This document shows positions 1 to 7,699 of a DNA stretch of 18,085 nucleotides, one piece after another. The DNA is from Thiotrichaceae bacterium UBA7357 (GTDB lineage: Bacteria; Pseudomonadota; Gammaproteobacteria; Eutrophobiales; Eutrophobiaceae), in contig DKOR01000033.1 in assembly GCA_002470825.1 (NCBI GenBank), forward strand, positions 1-18,085, given 5' to 3'. The notes under the pieces were generated by a model. It saw only the letters and a program-made list of their open reading frames with translations, was not told where the DNA came from and searched no databases. How positions within the stretch are numbered: position 1 is the stretch's first letter; the number at the start of each line of letters is the position of its first letter. A program made the position numbers and the translations under genes.

Positions 1-515
1 CGCTTACCACGATAGATCAAGCCTTCATTATGCAGGCGTACAAATGTTTCTTTTACCGCTTCTGAGAGACCTTCGTCCATGGTAAAGCGCTCGCGTGACC
101 AGTCCATTGATGTTCCAAGTCGACGTGATTGCCGAGAGATGGTGTTTCCCGAGTGTTCTTTCCAGTCCCAAACCGCTTCGATAAATTTTTCTCGGCCAAG
201 TTCATGACGTGAGATATGTTTTTGCTGGAGCTGACGTTCAACGACCATTTGTGTGGCGATGCCAGCATGATCAGTTCCGCATTGCCATAGGGTATCATTA
301 CCATTCATACGGTGGTAACGCGTCAAGACATCCATTAATGTCTGTTGGAATGCATGTCCCATGTGTAAGCTTCCTGTCACATTGGGCGGTGGCAGCATAA
401 TGCAATAGGCTTTCCGACTGTCTTTGCTATCATTTTGAGGTGAGAAATAATTTTTCCTCTCCCAATTTTCGTAGCAATTTGCCTCTATTGTTTCGGGCTT
501 ATAGGTTTTATCCAT
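1..515 (-). CDS. valS: Valine-tRNA ligase, N-terminal part (cut by window edge)
   Basis: This is the first 171 codons of valyl-tRNA synthetase, the class I enzyme that charges tRNA-Val and edits mischarged threonine. The ATG is at 515-513 and the frame stays open to the window edge. The protein begins MDKTYKPETIEANCYENWER, and the class I HIGH-type signature follows as PPPNVTGSLHMGHAFQQTLM near residues 42-61. After it comes the family-typical stretch GTDHAGIATQMVVE. The end of the fragment reads GLIYRGKR, again typical of ValS. The Rossmann catalytic core continues, and the editing and anticodon-binding domains lie, outside the window. It follows holC in the same direction after a 183-base gap, the usual gammaproteobacterial order pepA-holC-valS. 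No clear Shine-Dalgarno sequence precedes the ATG. Identity is near certain; only the length is unknown. Confidence 0.97.
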   Translation of the reverse strand, partial: MDKTYKPETIEANCYENWERKNYFSPQNDSKDSRKAYCIMLPPPNVTGSLHMGHAFQQTLMDVLTRYHRMNGNDTLWQCGTDHAGIATQMVVERQLQQKHISRHELGREKFIEAVWDWKEHSGNTISRQSRRLGTSMDWSRERFTMDEGLSEAVKETFVRLHNEGLIYRGK

Positions 516-548
516 TGTTATAACAAATTCTATTGGGGGTTAAATGAT

Positions 549-686
549 ATGAAGCCCTATTATCGAAAGGCGCATTGTCCATATGCAGACTGTTTAGAGC
601 AATCTTTATTAGGGATTCTCCAATTATTTTTTTTTGTTGGGGTTGTCTTTTTTGAGATGAAATTCTTCATCAATTTGATTAGCTAG
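549..686 (+). CDS. Possible small membrane protein, 45 residues
   Basis: This short ORF lies in the holC-valS gap on the opposite strand. It starts MKPYYRKAHCPYADCLEQSL, carries a CxxxxC pair (CPYADC), and continues into one strongly hydrophobic stretch (about residues 19-43) that could span the membrane, ending MKFFINLIS. A G-rich run (GGGGG, about 535-539) lies roughly nine bases upstream of the ATG and could serve as a ribosome binding site. Against it: it is short, only 33 bases separate its start from that of the divergent valS, and the T-rich DNA can generate phenylalanine and leucine codons by chance. I recognise no family. It could be a real small protein or a chance ORF. Confidence 0.25.
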   Translation: MKPYYRKAHCPYADCLEQSLLGILQLFFFVGVVFFEMKFFINLIS

Positions 687-698
687 ATTATTTTAATA

Positions 699-1139
699 TC
701 AATCATTTTCTGTCAGTTTTTCAATCTTGTGGTCATGTATTTGGTAATTCGCTTCCTTGTACTGACGAAAACGTTGACGCGCTGACTGCTTATTAGATTC
801 ATTCCCGCCGACTATTTCAACGATTCTGTCGAAATGTGATACAAAATCAGGAATATCAGAACCTAAATTAATCATTACTTGTGACCCTTTTGGAAAATAT
901 TTGCTATAGCCAATTGTAACTGGAGTTTCATCATTGATATCCCCATCAAATATTTCATGTGGCACAAAACTGACGTCTCTATATATCCATAGTAAATCAT
1001 CAAACTGCGTCGCATTCTCTTGAGATTGTGTGTGTATATGCACTCTATTGCCACCTGACCACGCTTTAGTCGCAATTACACAGGCAAATCTATCGACACT
1101 GTTGTTCTCAGATAAGATGTAAAAGTCAACGCGTGGCAT
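699..1139 (-). CDS. holC: DNA polymerase III chi subunit
   Basis: HolC (chi) pairs with psi (HolD) and links the clamp-loader complex of DNA polymerase III to single-stranded-DNA-binding protein. The 146-residue length is normal for the family. Recognisable features are the start MPRVDFYILSE, the early segment with KAW (about residues 24-26) and RVHIHTQS, then DDLLWIYRDVSFVPHEIFDG (about 47-66) and the later MINLGSDIPDF. The ATG at 1139-1137 lies 18 bases after the pepA stop codon, so the two genes are probably cotranscribed. No strong ribosome binding site is visible, and translation may be coupled to pepA. The C-terminal tail is lysine-, glutamate- and glutamine-rich (RQRFRQYKEANYQIHDHKIE) and more divergent than the core. 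Identity is well supported by sequence and by the conserved pepA-holC-valS neighbourhood. Confidence 0.94.
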   Translation of the reverse strand: MPRVDFYILSENNSVDRFACVIATKAWSGGNRVHIHTQSQENATQFDDLLWIYRDVSFVPHEIFDGDINDETPVTIGYSKYFPKGSQVMINLGSDIPDFVSHFDRIVEIVGGNESNKQSARQRFRQYKEANYQIHDHKIEKLTEND

Positions 1140-1157
1140 TGTTAATTAAGTCTGAGA

Positions 1158-2648
1158 TTACTTAGTTTGATTAAGAACATATTGCATCAATAATGAGACC
1201 GGACGCCCAGTTGCTCCTTTATTACTTCCCGATATCCAACCTGTGCCAGCGATATCTAAATGAGCCCAATGATATTTTTCTGCAAAGCGTGACAAGAAAC
1301 AGGCTGCGGTTATTGTGCCTGCATCTCGACCACCAATATTAGCTATATCTGCAAAGGGGCTATTTATTTGTTGTTGATACTCATCCCATAAAGGTAATTG
1401 CCAAGCACGGTCACCGGATTCGTCACCGGCATTAAGTAATTCTCTTGCCAATGGATTATGATTACTTAACAGACCTGTTGCATGTTTTCCCAAGGCGATT
1501 ACACATGCCCCTGTTAACGTGGCAATGTCGATCACGATTTCGGGGTTAAAGCGATCACTGTATGTAATAGCGTCGCACAATATCAATCGACCTTCAGCAT
1601 CAGTGTTGAGTACTTCAATAGTTTGACCTGACATACTAGTAAATACATCTCCTGGGTTGGTAGCAGTGCTACTAGGCATATTTTCAACAGCAGGAATTAC
1701 ACCTACAACATTTAATGGTAAGCCAAGTTCTGCGATGGCGGCAACTGTGCCAAAAACACTTGCGCCGCCGCACATATCATATTTCATTTCATCCATCGCT
1801 GCTCCGGGTTTGAGTGATATGCCACCAGTATCAAAGGTAATGGCTTTACCAATCAAAACAATCGGTTTTTGTGTTTTTTTAGAACCTTTATATTCCATAG
1901 TAATTAATTTCGCAGGTCTGGCAGAGCCTTGAGATACAGAAAGCAAGGAACCCATACCCAGTTTTTTCATATCAGCTTCTTCCAATATGTCTACAGTCAG
2001 CAAGTGATGTTTTTTGCCTAACGCGGTTGCTTCTTGTGCGAGATAATCCGGTGTGCACACATTAGAAGGTTTATTGGAAAGATCACGGGCAAACTTAATT
2101 CCATTGGAAATAGCTCGACCTTCTTGCATCGCGATTTCACCTTGTGGCAATTCACGACGTGTTGGCACTGTAAAAGTGATTTTTCGTAATGGATTTCTAC
2201 TCGTTTTCTTTTTAGTTTTTAATTCATCATATTGATATAAACAGTATTGTGCAGCTTGAACCGCTTGTTTTATTTTCCACTCATGGTCACGTCCTTTTAT
2301 CATCAATTCACTGAGATAGTTAACACAATCAAGAGAACCTGTATTTTTCAATGCTTGAATACTGTTCGTTATGATTGTGCGATAGTTTCTATCATTAATG
2401 TCTCTTTCTTTGCCACAGCCTATTAACAACACGCGGTCTGCAATCATGCCAGGCACATTGTGTAATAGTAAATATTGTCCTTTGTTGCCATCCATATCTC
2501 CACGACGAATCAGATTAGACAAGTGTTTTTTACTCAATGTATCAATGGCTTTTGCAGCTGTTGATAGTCGTCTTGATTCAAAAATACCAACTATTACGCA
2601 AGCTGTTCGCTGTTTTTCGGGGTTTCCACTTTTTATGTTGAAATCCAT
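1158..2648 (-). CDS. pepA: Cytosol leucyl aminopeptidase (M17)
   Basis: PepA is a hexameric two-metal aminopeptidase that removes N-terminal residues from peptides in the cytoplasm; in some bacteria it also binds DNA in site-specific recombination and regulation. At 496 residues it is close to the usual length. The N-terminal alpha/beta domain (about 1-160) is followed by the catalytic domain. The catalytic domain shows the metal-binding region GKAITFDTGGISLKPG with a downstream DEMKYDMCG (roughly 265-295) and the M17 signature NTDAEGRL (about 348-355), which supplies metal-ligating Asp and Glu. The ATG at 2648-2646 is preceded by GGAG six bases upstream, a good ribosome binding site that fixes the start. 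It heads the leftward pepA-holC-valS group and diverges from lptF. All key residues appear intact. Confidence 0.97.
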   Translation of the reverse strand: MDFNIKSGNPEKQRTACVIVGIFESRRLSTAAKAIDTLSKKHLSNLIRRGDMDGNKGQYLLLHNVPGMIADRVLLIGCGKERDINDRNYRTIITNSIQALKNTGSLDCVNYLSELMIKGRDHEWKIKQAVQAAQYCLYQYDELKTKKKTSRNPLRKITFTVPTRRELPQGEIAMQEGRAISNGIKFARDLSNKPSNVCTPDYLAQEATALGKKHHLLTVDILEEADMKKLGMGSLLSVSQGSARPAKLITMEYKGSKKTQKPIVLIGKAITFDTGGISLKPGAAMDEMKYDMCGGASVFGTVAAIAELGLPLNVVGVIPAVENMPSSTATNPGDVFTSMSGQTIEVLNTDAEGRLILCDAITYSDRFNPEIVIDIATLTGACVIALGKHATGLLSNHNPLARELLNAGDESGDRAWQLPLWDEYQQQINSPFADIANIGGRDAGTITAACFLSRFAEKYHWAHLDIAGTGWISGSNKGATGRPVSLLMQYVLNQTK

Positions 2649-2842
2649 TCTAGCTCCATGGTTGTTAACATCTCTATTTATATTATTGCTTGATTAATTT
2701 CCTGCACTTTAACAATAAGCATGTCATAATCAGTTGGTTTTTTGTTAAAAACAGTAAAAAAATGGTCTAAGCCGTTACTTTAGTCAAGTTTATTCATTTA
2801 TCCTCAACTAAGCAAAACTGAATTTTTTATGAAATCAAAATT
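2649..2842. promoter_or_regulatory. Divergent pepA / lptF promoter region
   Basis: These 194 AT-rich bases separate two divergently transcribed housekeeping genes, so promoters for both directions must lie here or nearby. On the pepA side the minus strand reads AATAATATAAATAG about 30 bases before the start, a plausible -10 region. I could not assign convincing -35/-10 pairs with good spacing on either strand. lptF has no visible Shine-Dalgarno sequence. Confidence 0.45.
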
Positions 2843-3952
2843 ATGATTATCCATAACTATATCTACAGAGAGTTGTTGCAAAAGTTAATATGGATACTCA
2901 GTTTACTTATTCTTATAATCGCCAGTAATCGCTTCGTTGGCTTTCTTGCTGATGCAGCTGAAGGCAGTTTGCCAGCAGAAATGCTATTTTTGATGTTGGC
3001 TTATAAAATGTTAGCAACATTACCAAAGATTCTACCGATTTCAATATTTATTGGAATGTTGCTTGCTTTCTCTCGCATGTCTAATGATAGAGAACTAGTG
3101 ATATTGTCAGCGTCTGGTGTGAGTAAATCATTTCAAATTAGCGTGGTAATCCGATTTGCTTTGGTTTTTTGTTTGTTTGTCTCTGTAATTACTCTGTATC
3201 TTGCACCTTGGGCGGAACAGGGAGTTCATGATTTGAAAGAGCGAGCCAAACAAGAATCTGATATTTCAGGTATTAAAGCAGGGCAGTTTAAAGAGTTTAG
3301 TAAGGGTGACCGAGTCGTTTATGTTCAGAAACCATCACTCGATAATCTCTCAATGGAGGAGGTCTTTCTGCAAGTCAGAAAAGATGCAAAACTTGGTGTA
3401 CTAACCTCTGATAGTGCTCGTTTTAAGGTCGACAAAAAGTCAGGAAACAAATACATCGTTTTCAGTTATGGGCGACGCTATGTAGCCGAGCCAGGTTCAC
3501 TTAATTATGAGATTACTGAATATGAAAAATATGCAATTCTTACAGAAACTGCAGAGCAAAATGCTCGTGGTGGAAAAACTGGAGCGTTATTAACAACTGA
3601 AATAATGGGTTCTGAAAACAAGATACATCAAGCCGAATTTCAATGGCGTATTTCACTAATTATTTCCTGTTTGTTATTGTCACTACTTGCAATATTGCTG
3701 ATCCAGTCGAATACTAGTGAACGTAGATATATGCCATTTTTAATTGGCATCTCAATTTACCTCATTTATAGCAACTTGCTTGGTATTGCAAAGACCTTAC
3801 TTAGCCGGGATGTTCTTCCTGAGGTTATTGGTTTGTGGTGGGTGCATATGATCTTACTAGCGGTATTATTAATATTTTATTATTTACCAAAATATAGATA
3901 TTTGAAAAAAGGTGAACATGAACTTCAATTGATACCAGCAGACGACTCTTGA
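2843..3952 (+). CDS. lptF: LPS export ABC transporter permease LptF
   Basis: LptF is one of the two inner-membrane permeases of the LptB2FG complex, which extracts lipopolysaccharide from the inner membrane and feeds it to the LptC-LptA-LptD bridge. The 369-residue length fits the family. Three hydrophobic helices lie in the first 125 residues (about 14-34, 45-70, 100-122). The conserved cytoplasmic segment FSRMSNDRELVILSASGVS (about 75-93) contacts the LptB ATPase. A hydrophilic periplasmic jellyroll region spans about 123-270, and three more helices follow (about 268-288, 294-316, 328-348). The start MIIHNYIYRELLQ is typical. lptG begins five bases after its stop, so the two form one operon. 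The gene order pepA-(divergent)-lptF-lptG is classic for gammaproteobacteria. Confidence 0.96.
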   Translation: MIIHNYIYRELLQKLIWILSLLILIIASNRFVGFLADAAEGSLPAEMLFLMLAYKMLATLPKILPISIFIGMLLAFSRMSNDRELVILSASGVSKSFQISVVIRFALVFCLFVSVITLYLAPWAEQGVHDLKERAKQESDISGIKAGQFKEFSKGDRVVYVQKPSLDNLSMEEVFLQVRKDAKLGVLTSDSARFKVDKKSGNKYIVFSYGRRYVAEPGSLNYEITEYEKYAILTETAEQNARGGKTGALLTTEIMGSENKIHQAEFQWRISLIISCLLLSLLAILLIQSNTSERRYMPFLIGISIYLIYSNLLGIAKTLLSRDVLPEVIGLWWVHMILLAVLLIFYYLPKYRYLKKGEHELQLIPADDS

Positions 3953-3957
3953 AATAA

Positions 3958-5019
3958 ATGATACTTGATCGATACATAGGTAGAAGCATACTAGTTAACA
4001 GTATTCTAGCTTTGTTTGCATTGGTTGCAGTATTTTCATTTTTTTCTTTAGTAGATCAACTTGATGACACTGGTCGAGGTAATTACGAAGTAGCGGATGC
4101 TGTTCAATATGTGCTGTTAACTATTCCGCGTTTGAGTTATGAGCTTTTTCCGATAGCAATTGTCATTGGCAGTATGGCTACACTTGGCATGTTAGCAAAC
4201 ACATCTGAGTTGGCTGTTATTCGAACGTCAGGAATGTCACAAGTGCAGTTGGCTTATTCACTAATCAAGACGGGCTTGATTTTTGTTGTTATCAGTATAT
4301 TGATAGGAGAAATCGTCGCTCCAGTGACGGAACAGGCCGCGCAACAAAAACGTTCGATAGCCTTGACCAAACAGATAGCTATGAAGACTAAACATGGGTT
4401 TTGGTCTCGTGATGGAGATAATTATATAAACATAAGAAAGATTTTACCCGGAGATCGTGTTGAGGAAATCTATATTTATGAATTCGATAAAGAACATCAT
4501 TTGAGGTCTAGTATTTATGCAAAACATGCAGAATACAATGAAAGTAATTGGGTACTGTATGATATATCCAAGACTAACATCACAGAAGAACAAGTAACAA
4601 ACAATAATTATGATACTGCTAAATGGGAAGCATTATTAAATCCAGAGGTTATTAATATGGTTACAATCAAACCACGCTATTTGTCGATTTTAGGTTTGAT
4701 CAGTTATATCGATTACCTAAAGTCTAATAGTCAGAGTAGCAAACAATACATACAAGCATTTTGGTCAAAATTGATTAGCCCGTTTTCAATTATTGCAATG
4801 TTATTGTTGTCTATTTGTGTTGTCAGGTGTGAAGCGCGACCAATGGGTTTAGGCCAACGTGTCTTTGTTGGTGCTTTAATCGGTATTACTTTTAATTTAT
4901 TAAATCAGGTAAGCGGTCACCTTGGACTTATTTATGGCGTGCCTGCATTTTTTAGCGCTTGTTTGCCAACGATTTTAGTTTTTTCTTATATCTATCACAG
5001 GTTAAGTAATAGTTATTAA
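3958..5019 (+). CDS. lptG: LPS export ABC transporter permease LptG
   Basis: LptG is the partner permease of LptF in the LptB2FG lipopolysaccharide extractor. At 353 residues it has normal length and the same architecture: three N-terminal membrane helices (about 13-35, 57-80, 98-120), a periplasmic jellyroll domain (about 121-270), then three C-terminal helices. The start MILDRYIGRSILVNSI is characteristic of LptG. The conserved cytoplasmic coupling region appears as ELAVIRTSGMSQVQLA (about 83-98), and the C-terminal part has the family-typical RPMGLGQRVFVG segment. The gene starts five bases after lptF and ends three bases before the stop codon of the convergent RDD gene, so a shared or overlapping transcript end is likely. 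No clear separate ribosome binding site is visible. Confidence 0.95.
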   Translation: MILDRYIGRSILVNSILALFALVAVFSFFSLVDQLDDTGRGNYEVADAVQYVLLTIPRLSYELFPIAIVIGSMATLGMLANTSELAVIRTSGMSQVQLAYSLIKTGLIFVVISILIGEIVAPVTEQAAQQKRSIALTKQIAMKTKHGFWSRDGDNYINIRKILPGDRVEEIYIYEFDKEHHLRSSIYAKHAEYNESNWVLYDISKTNITEEQVTNNNYDTAKWEALLNPEVINMVTIKPRYLSILGLISYIDYLKSNSQSSKQYIQAFWSKLISPFSIIAMLLLSICVVRCEARPMGLGQRVFVGALIGITFNLLNQVSGHLGLIYGVPAFFSACLPTILVFSYIYHRLSNSY

Positions 5020-5022
5020 TAG

Positions 5023-5430
5023 TCAATTCTTAGTTACAATTAAGCAGGTCTTTGACAACCTATCATGCAAGGTATATTTTTTTTTATTAAATAAAGACCA
5101 AGCAAAACCTGAACCGAGTAATAATAAAGAAAGCAGTGCGTATAAGAATCTTAGAGATGCTTGTTTCCAGTTAATAACTTGCATCGATTCGTTCATGACA
5201 AAAATATGCCAGCTACGCATGCCTAATGTTTGTCCACCTTTTACCCAATGCCAACTGAAATAAAAAAAACTAACCAATAATAAGAAGGCATTATAAACAA
5301 TATTACCTCCTTCAATCGCATTGCCTCCGATCAAAGACACTAAGATGGCGGTGGCAACAAACAGGATAGCAGTGAGCAATAAGCAATCGTAAAATATTGC
5401 TGCAAGACGACGCAAAAGATTGCAGTGCAC
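5023..5430 (-). CDS. RDD family small membrane protein
   Basis: This 135-residue protein belongs to the RDD family of small integral membrane proteins, some of which have been linked to ion transport; no function can be assigned here. The family-typical N-terminal Arg and Asp are seen in RRLAAIFYDCLLL (about residues 7-19). The central GQTLGMRSWHIFV (about 66-78) is the other family hallmark, followed by WKQASLRFLYALL. There are about three hydrophobic segments. The chosen start is GTG at 5430-5428; there is no in-frame ATG nearby, and an upstream ATG at 5432 is out of frame. The gene is convergent with lptG, with three bases between stop codons. RDD genes next to lptFG are common in gammaproteobacteria. 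Confidence 0.88.
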   Translation of the reverse strand: MHCNLLRRLAAIFYDCLLLTAILFVATAILVSLIGGNAIEGGNIVYNAFLLLVSFFYFSWHWVKGGQTLGMRSWHIFVMNESMQVINWKQASLRFLYALLSLLLLGSGFAWSLFNKKKYTLHDRLSKTCLIVTKN

Positions 5431-5794
5431 ATATTCTTTTTTATTTATTATGTCGATAACAGAATTAGTTCCATGTTATTCTATAGTTTGTTTTCTCTAA
5501 CAGCATACCATCAGACGTTATCTTTGAGATCTTAATTCCCTGATTAAAATACAAATTAATAGGGCAAGGGCATGCAAATTCTATTTCGGTATTTTTAATG
5601 CAGAAAAATAATTAGTCGATGAGAGGATAAAATAAAAGAATCTACTCTGCAAAGTTCTACGTAATTGTTTTGCAATAAATTTGTTTCTTATCTGGACTAA
5701 TTTATCGAGTGACATCTATACTTCAATCCATGCATGATATGTTGGAGAAAAAATGATTAGTTTAAAGTATTTTAGAGTCAAAAATTAATTAACA
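5431..5794. other. Intergenic region before the large Sel1 gene
   Basis: This AT-rich gap separates the leftward RDD gene from the rightward Sel1 gene, so it should carry promoters for both. I see TTGTTT followed 17 bases later by TTATCT near 5665-5695, a poor match to a sigma70 promoter. The only translational signal is GGAG at about 5744-5747 in front of an 11-codon ORF (listed separately). No RNA gene, repeat or gene relic was recognised. Confidence 0.4.
5753..5788 (+). CDS. Possible 11-residue leader peptide upstream of Sel1 gene
   Basis: An ATG with GGAG a few bases upstream opens an 11-codon frame, MISLKYFRVKN, that stops six bases before the start of the 634-residue Sel1 protein. The Sel1 ATG itself lacks a visible ribosome binding site, so translation may be coupled through this ORF. 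Its opening codons resemble the leader of the other Sel1 genes (MTNMKCL at 16255, MITNMKR at 17899), so it may instead be the remnant of an older start. The case rests only on the ribosome binding site and spacing. Confidence 0.22.
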   Translation: MISLKYFRVKN

Positions 5795-7699
5795 ATGGTG
5801 ACTATTATTAAACACTCGGTAATTCTATTTCTAATTATAATAACATCAAATAGCTTTGCAGATGAGTTTTTGGCAGCAGGTCGTGCCTCAATAAGCGGCG
5901 ATTATGCTACGGCGATTGAGTTGTATACAAAGTTAGCAAAAGAAGGCCGTGGAGGTGCTCAATACAATTTGGCAATGATGCATTACAGTGGATTAGGTAC
6001 GCGTCAAGACTATAAACAGGCAGTTTATTGGTATACAAAAGCAGCAGAACAAGATCATCTAAATGCAGAGGCACAATTGAACCTAGGTATGATGCACTAC
6101 AATGGACTAGGCACATCTCAAGATTATAAAAAAGCAGTTTATTGGTATACAAAAGCAGCAGAACAAGGTCATCTAGATACAGAGGCACAATCGAATCTAG
6201 GCGTGATGCACTACAATGGATTAGGCACGGCTCAAGATTATAAACAGGCAGTTTATTGGTATACAAAAGCAGCAGAAGATGGTGATGCAAAAGCACAATA
6301 CTATCTAGGCTATATGTACGCCAATGGTCATGGTGTTCCTCAAGATCATAAAGAGACAGTCTATTGGTACACCAAAGCAGCTACACAAGATTATGCAAAA
6401 GCACAGTACAAATTAGGTCATTTATATGCCGATGCTAAAGGTACCCCTCAAGATTATATCAAGGCGTACACATGGTATGAGATTGCTTCGAATAGAGGAG
6501 AAAAAAGTGCAACGAATGATAGAGATGAAATAGCGGGAAAGATGACGTCGGAAGAAATTGAAGAGGCACTATCATTTGTAAAAGAGTGGTTGGATAGTAG
6601 TTATGATGATGGCTCTAAAGATGAAATAGTAGTATTAGAAGCAAGAGATGAAGATGGAATAGCATCAGAAGGGGTATTATCATTCGTAAAAGATTGGTTT
6701 AAAGGTAGCGATGAAGATGCGACAGTAATATCGGATGTGAACGATAAAGGTGACTCTGAAGATGCGACAGTAGTATCGGATGTGAGCGATAAAGATGAGT
6801 CTGAAGATGAAACAGCAATACAAAGGGTATTATCATTCGTAAAAGATTGGTTTAGAGGTAGCGATGAAGATGAGACAGTAACAACGGATGCGAGCGATGA
6901 TGGTGGCTCTGGAGATGCGACAGTAATATTGGATAATAACGAGACTTTTAAGTTGTATGCGAAGTTAGCAAAAGAAGGTCATGGAGATGCTCAATATAAT
7001 TTGGCTATGATGCACTACAATGGATTAGGCACGTCTCAAGATTATAAACAGGCAGTTTATTGGTATACAAAAGCAGCAGAACAAGGTTATCTAAATGCAG
7101 AAGAGCAATTGAATCTAGGCGTGATGCATTACAATGGATTAGGCACTTCTCAAGATTATAAACAAGCAGCCTATTGGTACAAAAAAGCAGCAGAGCAAGG
7201 TGATGCAAATGCGCAGTTCAACCTAGGCTATATGTATATGATTGACCAAGGTGTTTCTCAAGACTATGAAGAAGCGGTCCACTGGTATACTAAAGCAGCA
7301 GTACAAGGTTATTCAAAAGCACAATACTACCTAGGTTATATGTACGCCAATGGTCATGGTGTTCCCCAAGATTATAAAGAGACAGTCTATTGGTATACTA
7401 AAGCAGCTACACAAGATTATTCAAAAGCACAGTATAAATTAGGTTATCTGTACGCCAATGCTAAAGGTACCCCTCAAGATTATATCAAGGCGTACACATG
7501 GTATGAGATTGCTTCGAATAGAGGAGAAAAAAGTGCAACGAATGATAGAGATGAAATAGCGGGAAAGATGACGTCGGAAGAAATTGAAGAGGCTCTATCA
7601 TTCGTAAAAGAGTGGTTGGATGGTAGTAATGATGATGGCTCTAAAGATGAAATAGTAATCTTGGATAACAATACAACTTTACAGAAAGGTGATAATTAG
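5795..7699 (+). CDS. Exported Sel1-repeat protein with internal duplication
   Basis: This 634-residue protein starts with a signal peptide, MVTIIKHSVILFLIIITSNS, probably cleaved after SFA at about residue 22, so it is likely periplasmic or secreted. Two Sel1 (TPR-like) solenoids follow, about residues 45-275 and 380-615, each with five repeats worded like QDYKQAVYWYTKAAEQG and NLGVMHYNGLGTSQ. Three repeats carry two extra residues (HLNAEAQ type). Between the halves lies an acidic linker (about 276-380) of Asp/Glu/Ser-rich 15-residue units. The motif LSFVK(D/E)W occurs at about 258, 294, 345 and 600, so the linker seems built from copies of the solenoid's end. The halves are related by an in-frame duplication with a 1,026-base period. 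Sel1 domains bind proteins; the partner is unknown. The start lacks a clear ribosome binding site. Confidence 0.9.
   Translation: MVTIIKHSVILFLIIITSNSFADEFLAAGRASISGDYATAIELYTKLAKEGRGGAQYNLAMMHYSGLGTRQDYKQAVYWYTKAAEQDHLNAEAQLNLGMMHYNGLGTSQDYKKAVYWYTKAAEQGHLDTEAQSNLGVMHYNGLGTAQDYKQAVYWYTKAAEDGDAKAQYYLGYMYANGHGVPQDHKETVYWYTKAATQDYAKAQYKLGHLYADAKGTPQDYIKAYTWYEIASNRGEKSATNDRDEIAGKMTSEEIEEALSFVKEWLDSSYDDGSKDEIVVLEARDEDGIASEGVLSFVKDWFKGSDEDATVISDVNDKGDSEDATVVSDVSDKDESEDETAIQRVLSFVKDWFRGSDEDETVTTDASDDGGSGDATVILDNNETFKLYAKLAKEGHGDAQYNLAMMHYNGLGTSQDYKQAVYWYTKAAEQGYLNAEEQLNLGVMHYNGLGTSQDYKQAAYWYKKAAEQGDANAQFNLGYMYMIDQGVSQDYEEAVHWYTKAAVQGYSKAQYYLGYMYANGHGVPQDYKETVYWYTKAATQDYSKAQYKLGYLYANAKGTPQDYIKAYTWYEIASNRGEKSATNDRDEIAGKMTSEEIEEALSFVKEWLDGSNDDGSKDEIVILDNNTTLQKGDN
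6432..6567 (+). repeat. Long direct repeat, copy 1 (136 bp)
   Basis: By direct comparison these 136 bases are identical to 7458-7593. Both lie in the same reading frame of the Sel1 gene and encode the end of the solenoid, from about NAKGTPQDYIKAYTWYEIAS to SEEIEEA. The copies are 1,026 bases apart, which is 342 codons. Confidence 0.93.
6672..6881 (+). repeat. Short repeats building the acidic linker
   Basis: Two nested repeat types make up the linker. A block of about 57 bases at 6672-6728 recurs at 6825-6881 with two mismatches (period 153 bases, 51 codons) and encodes VLSFVKDWF(K/R)GSDED. A 45-base unit at 6716-6760 is repeated in tandem at 6761-6805, encoding DATVISDVNDKGDSE and DATVVSDVSDKDESE, and begins a third time at 6806 (DETAI). 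All periods are multiples of three. Confidence 0.88.
7458..7593 (+). repeat. Long direct repeat, copy 2 (136 bp)
   Basis: This is the second copy of the repeat at 6432-6567, identical at every base I compared. Flanking DNA is also similar but less than identical, so the duplication is larger than the perfect block. Silent divergence outside the block and none inside suggests a recent exchange between the copies. Confidence 0.93.

Noticed and set aside
656..671. Hairpin GATGAA-ATTC-TTCATC downstream of holC as a terminator
   Set aside because: On the minus strand it is followed by A-rich, not T-rich, sequence; it is likely chance in AT-rich DNA.
1657..1932. Plus-strand ORFs opposite pepA (also 2053-2235 and 2398-2697)
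   Set aside because: They lie within the well-supported pepA gene and show no protein family features.
5907..6296. Minus-strand leucine-rich ORF (129 codons) inside the large Sel1 gene; a similar one at 7005-7208
   Set aside because: These are antisense frames of the Sel1 repeats; their internal repetition mirrors the coding strand and they have no start signals.
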